Virus record (IMG/VR): IMGVR_UViG_3300023284_000545
Span: 1-40,959 of that record
Strand: one strand, 5' to 3'
From: a virus
Length of the DNA stretch: 40,959 bases
Each line of letters opens with the position of its first letter. Within the stretch, counting starts at the first letter, position 1. The position numbers and the translations under genes are program-made. Positions 8,282 through 17,700 of this stretch are shown here, one piece after another. Below the pieces are notes generated by a model. The model was not told the DNA's origin, made no database searches, and saw nothing but the letters and a program-made list of their open reading frames with translations.

Positions 8282-11152
8282 ATGGCCACCGAAACCTTTA
8301 TCATTGACGTTAGAACGCGCGGCACCAAACGGTCGGCTGCGGACGTTAAGCGCATTGGCACCTCGGCAGCGAGTGTCAGAAAGACCCTAGCGTTCCTGCG
8401 TAATGCTCTGGTCGCTGTGGCCGCTATCCGGGTGTTCGCCTCTCTCACGGCTGACCTCGTTAATTTTTCTGACCAGATGTTGGTCGTGAAGGCTGTCACG
8501 GGTGCCGCGACTGAGGAGTTCGTGAGGCTGAGAGAGGTAGCTAAAGGGCTCGGTGCCACCACCCGGTTCACTGCCTCGGAAGCTGCCGAAGGTATGGCAT
8601 TCCTAGCGCGTGCCGGTTTCGACGTGAATGAAGTCATTTCGGCTATCCCCGCCACCTTGAATTTGGCAGCCGCCGCTCAGCTTGAACTCGGTAATGCTGC
8701 CGACATCGCGTCCAACCTCATGACTTCGTTCGGTAGGTCCACGGCTGAGCTGCCGGATATTATCGACACCTTGGTCTTCACGGCCAACAACGCGAACACT
8801 ACTGTCCAACAGCTCGCTGACGGTTTGAAGCTGTTCGCACCTATCGCTTCGCAGCTTGGCATTAGCCTTAAAGATGCATCATCGGCCATGGCAGTTCTCG
8901 GTGACGCGGGTATTCAGGCATCATTGGCCGGTACCGGTGTCCGTCGCGTGCTCACCGATCTCGAAGCGCCAACCGGTATGCTGGCTAAGGCATTGGATGC
9001 TCTGGGCATCGGCTTCGAGGAGGTTCGTCCTTCTGCTGTCGGTCTCGAAGGCGCATTGCAGAGGCTCAAGGATGCTAATGTTGGTGCCTCAGTATCCTCG
9101 CTCCTATTCGGTAAGCGCGGTGGCTTCGTGGCCGCTCAATTGCTTCGTGCCCTCGGCCCGATGGGTGATTTCAGAGATGAGCTGGAGCGGATTGAAGGGG
9201 TCGCTAAGAAAGCGGCTGACGAGATGGAGTCAGGTCTTGGCGGCGCTCTCCGTCTAGTGCGGTCGGCATTCCAGAACCTTCTAATTACATTCGGTGACCT
9301 CGGTACCGAGAGCTTCCTAAACGAGTTTTTCCGTGATCTAGCTGAAGGTCTTCGGATTTTCGCACGTAACGCAGATGATGTTGTAGCCTCCGTAAAAGTC
9401 TTACTCGCTGTGTTCGTTGCTGCTAAGATTGTGGCTTTTGGCACTGCCATTTTCGGTGTCAACACTAACCTTGGACTCTTGATCAGGTCCTTGAAGATTG
9501 CTCCAGTGGCTACGCTTAAGGCTGTGTTTAGCTTCCAGGCTCTCCGGGCTGCGATGTTATCTATTCCGTTTGTTGCTGTTATCGCAGCCATCACGGGCAC
9601 TATTGCTGCTCTAGTTCTTTTCAGGGACGAGATCAAGCTGGCATCAGATGATGGCGGTACTATGGCCGACGTGTTCACCACCCTCGGTGACGCTCTCGGA
9701 GACGAACTCACGAGTGCTATCAATTCATTGGGCTTTGACTTCTCGGGCTTCGGAGACATTGTTAAGACAGTTACCTCCGCAGTGGCTTCGGCTATCGAAG
9801 GAATCATTGCTACCTTCTTCGGCCTTATCAGGGTGGTGAAGAATGTCTTCGGGCGGATTAGCCTATTTTTCAAACTGTTTATCCAGGGGTTCAACACTAT
9901 TATCACTGGTTTGAAACTTGGCATTAACGCTCTCTCAGTAGCATTAGGTAGGGGCATAGTTTTTGAAGGTGTCACTGCTGATGTTAAAGCGTTGAGAACA
10001 GAATCGGTGAGATTGAATAAGGAACTCGCGGATACTGAAAGTCTCTTTCAATCCGTCGAGAGGGGAACCCAGGCTTTTCTTGACAGGCGGAAGCAAACAA
10101 CCGAACTTCGTCGTGCCGCTGAGCGTGATGCAGCTATCGTCCGTGAAGAAAGGACTATCGGATTTCAGGTACCTGAGGTGAGGCCAGAAGCTGATGCTGG
10201 CATCACTGCGGAGGACCTCTTTGGTGATCCAGATGCGGACAAGCGGATTAAAGAAATTGAGTCGCTCACGGAATCTCTTCGTGGCCTAGAGGCTGCGCAT
10301 TTTCCTCTGCTTGCTGTACGGGACGCCACTAAGGAAGTTCTGGACACCATCAATGAGGCTGAGGCTAAAGGTATCAAACTACGGGTGGATAAGAACGAGT
10401 TGATTAGGCGGTCGATCCGGGAGCAGATTGGCGCCAACAAGACGATTGAGCAGGCGGCCGAAGAACAAGAAGTTTTGAATAACGCTCTCAAACGGAGCAT
10501 AATCTCTCTTGAGGAGTTCGAGTTCCTATCTCGTAGGTCTGCCATCACCTTCTTGGAAAGTCAGCGTGACGCGGCTTCCGGTGCGGAGAGGGCCTTCTTG
10601 AAGTTGCAGCAGGACGCTACTGACGCTGCCAAGTTCACTGAGATGGTTATGACCGATGCCTTCAAGTCTATCGAGGATGCTGTGGTAGACTTCGCGCAGA
10701 CTGGCACGTTCAGTGTCAATGACTTCTTCCGCAACTTTGGGGAGCAGCTCCTTCGTCTGGGTACGCAGCAAGCCATCGCTGGTATCGGTAGTGCCTTCCC
10801 TGGTGCGGGTGGAGGAGTACAGACGGGTGGCGGTGCAGGAGTTGGTGGTCTATTCACTTCACTTCTTGGCAACTTCTTACCTGGGTTCCACGAGGGTGGC
10901 GCATTCAAGGTAGGGTCCGGTACAGCAGTGCAATCTCTTCCTGGAGTCGACAATCGGTTGGTGGCTTTCCGGGCACGAGAGGGTGAAGAGGTAACTGTTA
11001 CTCCGAAGAACCAGGGTGGCGTCGGCGCAGTCGGCCCGACTAACATCGTATTCAATGTACAGGCCAAAGATGCAGATAGTTTCGTACGATCACAGCCTCA
11101 GCTCCAGAATAAATTGTTGGCTGGTATATCACAGACGCGGAGGAGACGTTAA
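8282..11152 (+). CDS. Tape measure protein
   Basis: A 956-residue protein directly after the chaperone and neck genes. Residues about 60-230 carry the TP901-family signature (KGLGATTRFTASEAAEGMAF, ANTTVQQLADGLK, GDAGIQASLAGTGVRRVLTDL). Two long hydrophobic segments near residues 415-450 and 490-520 are typical of tape measures that enter the host membrane. Coiled-coil regions follow (570-800), then a Gly-rich linker and a short C-terminal domain. At about 1.5 angstrom per residue the tail would be near 140 nm; this is an estimate from family behaviour. ATG 8282 abuts the previous stop. Confidence 0.9.
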   Translation: MATETFIIDVRTRGTKRSAADVKRIGTSAASVRKTLAFLRNALVAVAAIRVFASLTADLVNFSDQMLVVKAVTGAATEEFVRLREVAKGLGATTRFTASEAAEGMAFLARAGFDVNEVISAIPATLNLAAAAQLELGNAADIASNLMTSFGRSTAELPDIIDTLVFTANNANTTVQQLADGLKLFAPIASQLGISLKDASSAMAVLGDAGIQASLAGTGVRRVLTDLEAPTGMLAKALDALGIGFEEVRPSAVGLEGALQRLKDANVGASVSSLLFGKRGGFVAAQLLRALGPMGDFRDELERIEGVAKKAADEMESGLGGALRLVRSAFQNLLITFGDLGTESFLNEFFRDLAEGLRIFARNADDVVASVKVLLAVFVAAKIVAFGTAIFGVNTNLGLLIRSLKIAPVATLKAVFSFQALRAAMLSIPFVAVIAAITGTIAALVLFRDEIKLASDDGGTMADVFTTLGDALGDELTSAINSLGFDFSGFGDIVKTVTSAVASAIEGIIATFFGLIRVVKNVFGRISLFFKLFIQGFNTIITGLKLGINALSVALGRGIVFEGVTADVKALRTESVRLNKELADTESLFQSVERGTQAFLDRRKQTTELRRAAERDAAIVREERTIGFQVPEVRPEADAGITAEDLFGDPDADKRIKEIESLTESLRGLEAAHFPLLAVRDATKEVLDTINEAEAKGIKLRVDKNELIRRSIREQIGANKTIEQAAEEQEVLNNALKRSIISLEEFEFLSRRSAITFLESQRDAASGAERAFLKLQQDATDAAKFTEMVMTDAFKSIEDAVVDFAQTGTFSVNDFFRNFGEQLLRLGTQQAIAGIGSAFPGAGGGVQTGGGAGVGGLFTSLLGNFLPGFHEGGAFKVGSGTAVQSLPGVDNRLVAFRAREGEEVTVTPKNQGGVGAVGPTNIVFNVQAKDADSFVRSQPQLQNKLLAGISQTRRRR

Positions 11153-11859
11153 TGGCATATCTGGTAGGCGTTCGTTTGGATGAGAATATTGAGCGTGGTG
11201 CTCTGGGTGGCGCACGGTTCAACACATCTGTTCTCCCGTTGGATAGTGGGTTCGAGAAGCGCAACATCAACTGGTCGGTTCCGGTTTCTGAGTTTGATAT
11301 TGGGTTCGGTCTACTGCTGAAATTCCAAGTGGACCCTACCGATGTACAGGTTGACGTGGACCAGCTAATCAACTTCTTCTATATTGTTCAGGGCAAGGGT
11401 CAATCGTTCCGCATGAAGGACTGGTCTGACTTTGAGATTGGTTATGAGAATGGAAGTACAGCCGGGATTTCCGCTCAATTCCTTGGGCTGGGTGACGACA
11501 CGACTACCGACTTTCAGATTTTTAAGAGGTACACCTTCGGTGGCAACACGTTTGATCGCCTCGGCCTTACTAAGATGGTGGACAACTCCAAGGTCGTGCT
11601 GAACTTAGACGGCGTTCTTCAGGCCAATCCTGCTGACTATACCATCGACGCAGATAGGGGTTTGTTTAAATTCGTGACCGCCCCCGCCTCTACGGGTGGC
11701 ACTGGCCCTGGTGGTGCGCAGCTAATCGAGTTTCGGTGCGAGTTTGACTTGCATGGGCGTTTAAACACTGACGATCTGCAAATAAACATGGAGATATTCA
11801 ACGCGGGGTCGTGGCCGAATATCCCGTGGATTGAATTGCGTGGCAATGGAATTGACTGA
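11152..11859 (+). CDS. DUF2460 distal tail protein
   Basis: A 235-residue protein that follows the tape measure and overlaps it by one base (TAATG). Residues such as LDENIERGALGGARFNTSV, the FYIVQGKGQSFRMKDWSDFE block and the C-terminal EFDLHGRLNTDDLQINMEIF are typical of the DUF2460 (TIGR02217) family found at the tail tip of gene-transfer agents and many alphaproteobacterial phages. It probably forms the first ring of the tail tip beneath the tube. DUF2163 follows, completing the standard pair. Confidence 0.85.
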   Translation: MAYLVGVRLDENIERGALGGARFNTSVLPLDSGFEKRNINWSVPVSEFDIGFGLLLKFQVDPTDVQVDVDQLINFFYIVQGKGQSFRMKDWSDFEIGYENGSTAGISAQFLGLGDDTTTDFQIFKRYTFGGNTFDRLGLTKMVDNSKVVLNLDGVLQANPADYTIDADRGLFKFVTAPASTGGTGPGGAQLIEFRCEFDLHGRLNTDDLQINMEIFNAGSWPNIPWIELRGNGID

Positions 11860-13733
11860 TGACAAAAACAACTACTGCGGGGATGGACACCCACCTGCTT
11901 CAGAGCGTAACGACGCTCGCTATGGCGACGCTCATAACGCGAACTGACGGCACCAAGTTCCACCTCACCACTTCTTCTGAGAATATCACAATCGACATCG
12001 GAGACGGTGACGGTGAACAAGTGTACTCTGCTCAGGAAGGTGTCTCACGTACTAATGTCGAAAGCGATGCTGAGCTGAATGTAGACAACCTAGACATCGT
12101 GGGCGTCTTTGACAATGTGCTACTGAAGGAACAAGAGCTGCGCCGGGGTCTGTTCGATTTCGCGGACTTCAAGATTTTCGTCTTCAATCATCGGGACACT
12201 ACGAACGGCATAGTCAAGATTTTCCGGGGTCAGTTCGGTGAGGTGATAGTTACTAAGCAGGACTTCTTTAAGGTCCAGGTGCGTTCGCTCGTACAGGTTT
12301 ACAGTAAGGAAACCGGTGAACACTACAGCAAGGACTGTCGTGCCGATCTGGGTGACATCCGCTGCCGTGTACCGATCATCTTTGAAGCAGACGCCACTGA
12401 CCAGATTGATCGGACATTCCCTGTGAGCCGGATTTCAGGTAGCATCGCCTATCAACTTGGTGACTTTGTGGCTGTTCCGACCAGTCCAGCTAACAATGAT
12501 TGCTCCCAGGTTCAGATGAATTTCGAAGGTGTGGATGGAGCTACGTCCGGCGCTGGCTTTGTGAACCAGGGGACATCTCCTGATCCTAGTATCATAGGTT
12601 CGCCTGAGATCGACACGGCTCAAATTCCTGCTGGTGGCACGAGTACCAGTTCCATGTTGTTTGATGGGAGCACTGACGGGCTCAGCTTTGCTGACGCTAC
12701 CGCGCTGGAGTTCCTGTCAGGTGAAGCTACCATTCATGGTCACTTCCGCTTGGGTGCCACAGGTGTGATCCAGACCCTTGCTTCTAAGTTCGATGCCACG
12801 GGTAGCCAGCGAGCCTGGATTCTGACAATCACCGCAGCTAATGTGCTTCAGTTTGTAGTCTACGATACCGGCTCTACTATTGACGTTACCCTGCTGGGAA
12901 CTACTGCGTTGACGACTGGCGTGAACCATCATGTTGCAGTAGTCCGTAAGAGTAATGGCGACTGGCAGATGTTCCTGAACGGTACCAGTGAGGCTGGCCC
13001 CACTACACCTACGGGAAACGTGTTTGACAGTACAGCTCCTATTCGTCTAGGCGTTGGGGATGCCGGTACGACAGACTTCTTCAATGGACACCTCGATAGC
13101 TGGGAGGTCATTGCTGGCTTCGCGCGCTGGGAGGCAAATTTCACGGCCCCCACTGGCAATCTGTCTAACACGAATGCGACGCTGATTTGGGAAGACTACG
13201 GGGATCGTATTTATGAGGTAACTACGGCTGGCACGTCTGGCGTCTGCGTCAACACTCCGGATGAAACCATCAGCAATACGCACAACCAAGGTGGGGCAGT
13301 TCTGACGGCCAATCATTCGTGGATGCGTCTCGCTGAGGTGACGGTAGTGGACGGCTCAGACCCTCGGCGCATCTTCACAGTGACCGAGCTGACACCTATA
13401 TCAGGTCAGACTGTTGGCTCGAACCGCCTACCATCCGCGTTAGGTTTCCCAAATGACTGGTTCAACGGTGGCGGGTGCTTGTTCGAGACAGGTAACAACG
13501 CAGGCCGGGCGCTGGAGGTACGCGACTTCACCGAGGGGGTAGGCTCACAGGTGATCGAATTGATTACAGACTTGCCATTCGATGTAGTAGTCGGTGATAA
13601 GATACGCATCTTCCCTGGCTGTGACAAGACCAATGCGATCTGTATCTCGAAGTTCAATAGCGGAATTACCTTTGTGGGTGAACCGTACGTACCTGGCGAA
13701 GATATCCTGGGGCAGTATCCAAATGCGAGGTAG
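11859..13733 (+). CDS. DUF2163 tail-tip protein with inserted LamG-like domain
   Basis: A 624-residue protein, about twice the usual DUF2163 length of near 300. Residues 1-190 (from MDTHLLQSVTTLAMATLITRT through YSKDCRADLGDIRCRVP) and the C-terminal block (CDKTNAICISKFNSG...GEPYVPGED) are the family's two halves with their conserved cysteines. Between them, about residues 205-430, is a concanavalin/LamG-like module (SMLFDGSTDGLSFADA, GVNHHVAVVRKSNGDWQMFL, LGVGDAGTTDFFNGHLDSW). The core is expected to bind the tail hub; the insert probably projects outward and may bind glycans. Confidence 0.8.
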   Translation: MTKTTTAGMDTHLLQSVTTLAMATLITRTDGTKFHLTTSSENITIDIGDGDGEQVYSAQEGVSRTNVESDAELNVDNLDIVGVFDNVLLKEQELRRGLFDFADFKIFVFNHRDTTNGIVKIFRGQFGEVIVTKQDFFKVQVRSLVQVYSKETGEHYSKDCRADLGDIRCRVPIIFEADATDQIDRTFPVSRISGSIAYQLGDFVAVPTSPANNDCSQVQMNFEGVDGATSGAGFVNQGTSPDPSIIGSPEIDTAQIPAGGTSTSSMLFDGSTDGLSFADATALEFLSGEATIHGHFRLGATGVIQTLASKFDATGSQRAWILTITAANVLQFVVYDTGSTIDVTLLGTTALTTGVNHHVAVVRKSNGDWQMFLNGTSEAGPTTPTGNVFDSTAPIRLGVGDAGTTDFFNGHLDSWEVIAGFARWEANFTAPTGNLSNTNATLIWEDYGDRIYEVTTAGTSGVCVNTPDETISNTHNQGGAVLTANHSWMRLAEVTVVDGSDPRRIFTVTELTPISGQTVGSNRLPSALGFPNDWFNGGGCLFETGNNAGRALEVRDFTEGVGSQVIELITDLPFDVVVGDKIRIFPGCDKTNAICISKFNSGITFVGEPYVPGEDILGQYPNAR

Positions 13734-14331
13734 AGTGAAGAAGATTGTAGTAGGACCTAACCCTTTAGTGGGAATTCGCTACACCCCTGACGGTCCTTGC
13801 GTTCACGGACACTTGGCAGAACGATACGTTAAAGGTAATGTCTGTGTAGCATGTCGCAGGGAGACTGTGCTTAAGCGACATGAAAAGACTGTAGAGAGTC
13901 GAAGGAGACAGGAGGCGGCTTGGCGTATAAAGCGTATAGGCCAGGTTCGAGATAAGGATAGAAAGCGGAGTGCAGTACGGTATGAGCAGAATCCTGAAAA
14001 AGTTAAGGCGGCTAATGCTAGATGGTGGAAGAATAATCCTGATAAACGTCGAGCTTATAAGTCAGCGCGTCGAGCTAGGGAGCTTCAGGCAGTAGGTTTT
14101 TACACCGAAGAAGATGTCCAGAAACTCATGGCCGCACAGTATGGTCTCTGTGCAGCGCCTCACTGTGAAGAAAGTATAGAACACGCTTACCATGTTGATC
14201 ATGTTGATCCGTTGGTTAATGGAGGAACTAACTGGCCTGATAATCTTCAGTTGCTCTGCCCGACTTGCAATTGTAGCAAGGGAGCGAAGGACTATGAGAT
14301 ATGGTGTGAGGAGAAAATCAATGCACGTTAA
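13723..14331 (+). CDS. HNH homing-type endonuclease within the tail operon
   Basis: A 202-residue protein. The first 60 residues hold a Cys/His cluster (CVHGHLAERYVKGNVCVAC), the middle is Arg/Lys-rich with NPEKVKAANARWWKNNPDKR, and the C-terminus carries the HNH core YHVDHVDPLVNGGTNWPDN followed by LCPTCNCSKGA. ATG 13723 was chosen because the frame upstream lies inside the DUF2163 gene. It overlaps that gene by 11 nt and the next gene by 11 nt, and is more AT-rich than its neighbours. Such genes are mobile DNA cutters unrelated to tail building. Confidence 0.88.
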   Translation: MRGRVKKIVVGPNPLVGIRYTPDGPCVHGHLAERYVKGNVCVACRRETVLKRHEKTVESRRRQEAAWRIKRIGQVRDKDRKRSAVRYEQNPEKVKAANARWWKNNPDKRRAYKSARRARELQAVGFYTEEDVQKLMAAQYGLCAAPHCEESIEHAYHVDHVDPLVNGGTNWPDNLQLLCPTCNCSKGAKDYEIWCEEKINAR

Positions 14332-14743
14332 GTCAAAAGAGATTGTGGCTATAGCCAAGGGATTGGTTGGTGTTAGGTATCGGCACCAGGGTCGGAACCA
14401 GGCTGGACTGGACTGTGCTGGACTGGTTATCGTGATCGCACACATGCTTGACCTGACTGACAAGGATACGACAGCCTATTCACGTCGGCCAAATGCCACG
14501 GAGTTCACCGCCTTCATGCTTGAGGCAGGTTGCACTCAGCTTAGGAACGACGGGTTGGAGCACGGCGACATCGTACGGCTGAACACTTCTGGCTGGCCAG
14601 TTCACCTCGGTGTATACGAGATTGATGACCGGGGCCAAGAGTGGTATACTCATGCATTCCTGCCCCATAAGAAAGTCACACGCGATTTGTTCACGGATGT
14701 CGTGAAGCGCACCATGAGTTCTGTCTGGAGGTTCCCTAGCTAA
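14321..14743 (+). CDS. NlpC/P60 family tail peptidase
   Basis: A 140-residue protein of the phage NlpC/P60 (TIGR02219-like) type: an N-terminal helix, the catalytic Cys in LDCAGLVIV (Cys32), the catalytic His in WPVHLGVYEI and a later His (THAFLPHKK). These enzymes cut peptidoglycan cross-bridges at the tail tip during DNA entry. ATG 14321 has GAGGAG at 14308-14313, well spaced. It lies between DUF2163 and the hub protein, the usual place, although an HNH gene now separates it from DUF2163. The stop overlaps the next start. Confidence 0.85.
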   Translation: MHVKSKEIVAIAKGLVGVRYRHQGRNQAGLDCAGLVIVIAHMLDLTDKDTTAYSRRPNATEFTAFMLEAGCTQLRNDGLEHGDIVRLNTSGWPVHLGVYEIDDRGQEWYTHAFLPHKKVTRDLFTDVVKRTMSSVWRFPS

Positions 14744-17700
14744 TGGCTTCCCTTCTAGTATCAGCAGCAGTTAATATCGCGGTTGGGCTCTTAATAAATT
14801 CGATCTTCCCGCCGCCAGATATTCAACAAGAAGGCCCTCGGCTCACTGAGCTGGGGTTCACTTCGGCTGCCTATGGCAAATTCGTAAACGTCGTTTTCGG
14901 AACTGACCGCATTGCGGGCAACATCATTGACGCCACCGACCCAGCGATTGAGGAAATAGTATCCACGGAAAGCACATCTGCCGGTGGCAAGGGTGGCGGG
15001 CAGACGGTGAACACTACAACGTACACCTACTTCTTGACGTGCCGCATAGCTTGGTGCATTGAGGGCGCTGATACTATCATCCGTTGGTGGGGCGATGGGA
15101 AGCTGATTTACGATGCGACGGGTACTTCTCAGTTTCTCAAGAGCGGTGTTACGATGACTTTCTACCCAGGTGGTATTGATCAGATACAGGACCCTGAGGA
15201 AGTTGTTCGCCGTGGCTCAAACATCCCGGCATACGGTCACCTGACTACACTTAAAGTGGACAGGATGCCTCTGGCTGACTTCGGTAATCGTATTCCGAAC
15301 TTCACCGCAGAGATTGCGTTTGCATCAACGACAAATAATCCTTTCTTGGCGCTGACAGAACCGTCCGGATTAGACGTGCCAGGTTCATTGTCTGGCGCAG
15401 ACGTATCCTTCATGAGTTTCAATCCAGACCGTAACGAATTATATTCTCTTAAAAGTTCTCCAGCGGGTAGCTGGGTGGTAGATGCATCAACAATGACTTT
15501 TAAGACCCTCACTGGGGGAGATGGAGGATTCTCTGAGCCGGTTGTAGGACGAGATGGATTTTATTATGGCGGAATAGGTACGAGCAACAGTTCCCGCCTT
15601 CAGAAATTTGATGTGGAGACAGGAACCCTCGTGGCTGAGTTCGTCGGCCCCCACAATCATTTGACGGACGATGCAGAGAACTACGGCAACTCGGGTTTAT
15701 GGTACCAGCTATCAGCAGCCGTACCTGGTGCGGGAATCAAAAGTACTGTATTCCATATGAACACAGGCTTTGGAACAGCTAATGGATCGGTTACCGACCC
15801 CGACCTCATCGGCGTAGCCACCCCCATCGTCCATGTGTTCTCTACAACTGACGGGTTCCCTAGTGAGACCATGAGCGGTTTCGGTATGCCTGATCACGAG
15901 CGTGGCAGGTTCTTCATGCTACTGGTGAACACTGCCAATAATTCATACGATTTGTTCAAGGTGATACCTACCTTCTCCGTAGGAACGAGCGGTTACGCTC
16001 TGGACTCAGTTATTGTTACAACCGTTAAGCAATTTACGAGAGGAACCTTTGCGGCAGGAAATGACTTTGAAGGCGTAGGTACCCTTACAGGCTGGGCGCT
16101 AAACGATGCGAACGGTGACCTGATGATGTGTAACGGGACGTCCATTGTGCTGTATAATCCAGACTCAAATACCGTTCTAGCTCAGCTCTTGAACGGCAAT
16201 CTCGCGGGTCGCAATAACTACTACAGTGGTAGCACATTTGGCTTTGGCACAGGGGGCACATCAGGAGGTAACTTCTTTCTAGTAGACACTCGTACACTGG
16301 AGATACTTAAGACGATAGATGTCGGTGACGTTGGACTTACTGGTAACGAGGTTCTGCATGATGAGAGCCTAGTGTGGGATGACCGGGTACAGGCATTAAT
16401 GCTTTCCAGGGTAGACATTGGCTCAGATGCATCCGTGGGCCAACGAATAGTCAAAGTATTCCTGAACCGTGTTGGCGCAGCGGGAGTGGGCCTCGATACC
16501 GTAGTCTCTGCTCTTTCTACCTCGTATCAACGCCAGACTATGGCGGGACTGGACGCTGCTGACATCGACGTGACAACACTAGCCGGTGATACTGTGCAAG
16601 GATATACTCTTAACCGTCAAAGCACGATGAAATCTGCGCTTCAGCCATTGCGCGACCGGTTCTTGTTCGACGCGCACCAGTCTGATTGGATTATCAAGTT
16701 CCCTAAGAGAGGAGCTACGCCCACAGTGACTATCCCAGAACAGGATGTGGGTATCCTTAAGCGTGGCCGGTCCCAGACCGACGAGCCTGCTGTACGTGAA
16801 ATCCGACAGGATGATTTGTCCCTACCAATGTCTTTGTCCGTCCGATATCGGAATAAGGATATCGACTACCAGGTGGACGTAGAGCGCGACAAGCGCCACC
16901 TATTTCCGAACCCTACAATGCGGTCGAAGTCGGAACGCACTCTGGACATTCCTCTCGTCGAGCAGCCTACTGCGATGAAGCAGTTGGCACAGAAGACCTT
17001 ACTGACTCTGTGGAATGAGAGAGTATCCTACAAAACTATTGTACCTTGGACTTATCTCAAGCTGGATGCGACCGACGTGTTCAACATGGGTGTCTTCAAC
17101 GAGACGCATCAGCTTCGGATGGCTGAGAATGACTTTGGTCAGGGGTGGGCTATCGACCTAACAGGTGTGGTTGAAGACACCAAGTCCTTCAGTTCTACGC
17201 TGGCTGGCGCCGCTGGCCTAGGTCATGTGGGTACGGTCGTGCCATCGAGCCTACCTACTCGCCTCACTCCGTTAGATGCTCCTATCCTTAGCTTAGAGGA
17301 CCTTCTTTTCACGGCTCTGTCTAATGCCTATATGGCAGTGGGTGCGTTCGAAGCTGGTTGGCCAGGTGCCTCTGTTCTGAAGTCCTTAGACAATGTGGCG
17401 TACACTTCAACTGGTAGCGTTACTCAGGAGGCTGCTATCGGACGTGTACAGACAGCCCCTAGCGCGTGGGGGAGAATTGAAGGGGATTTTCGAAATCGTT
17501 TTCAGGAAGTAGCAGACGGCGGTACTATGGTTATAATCCCGTTGCGTCGCGCTGACGAGTGGGTTACGACTACTGAAACATTGGTTCTGTCTGGAGCTAA
17601 TACAGTGGCAGTGATCCGGGCCAGTGATGCTGCGGTCGAAATTCTAAATTTCCAGAACGCTACCTTGAATGATGACAACACGGTGACTTTGACTAAGCTG

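Noticed and set aside
9136-9975. Long - strand frame opposite the tape measure
   Set aside because: Ser/Thr/Arg-rich shadow of the tape measure coding strand.
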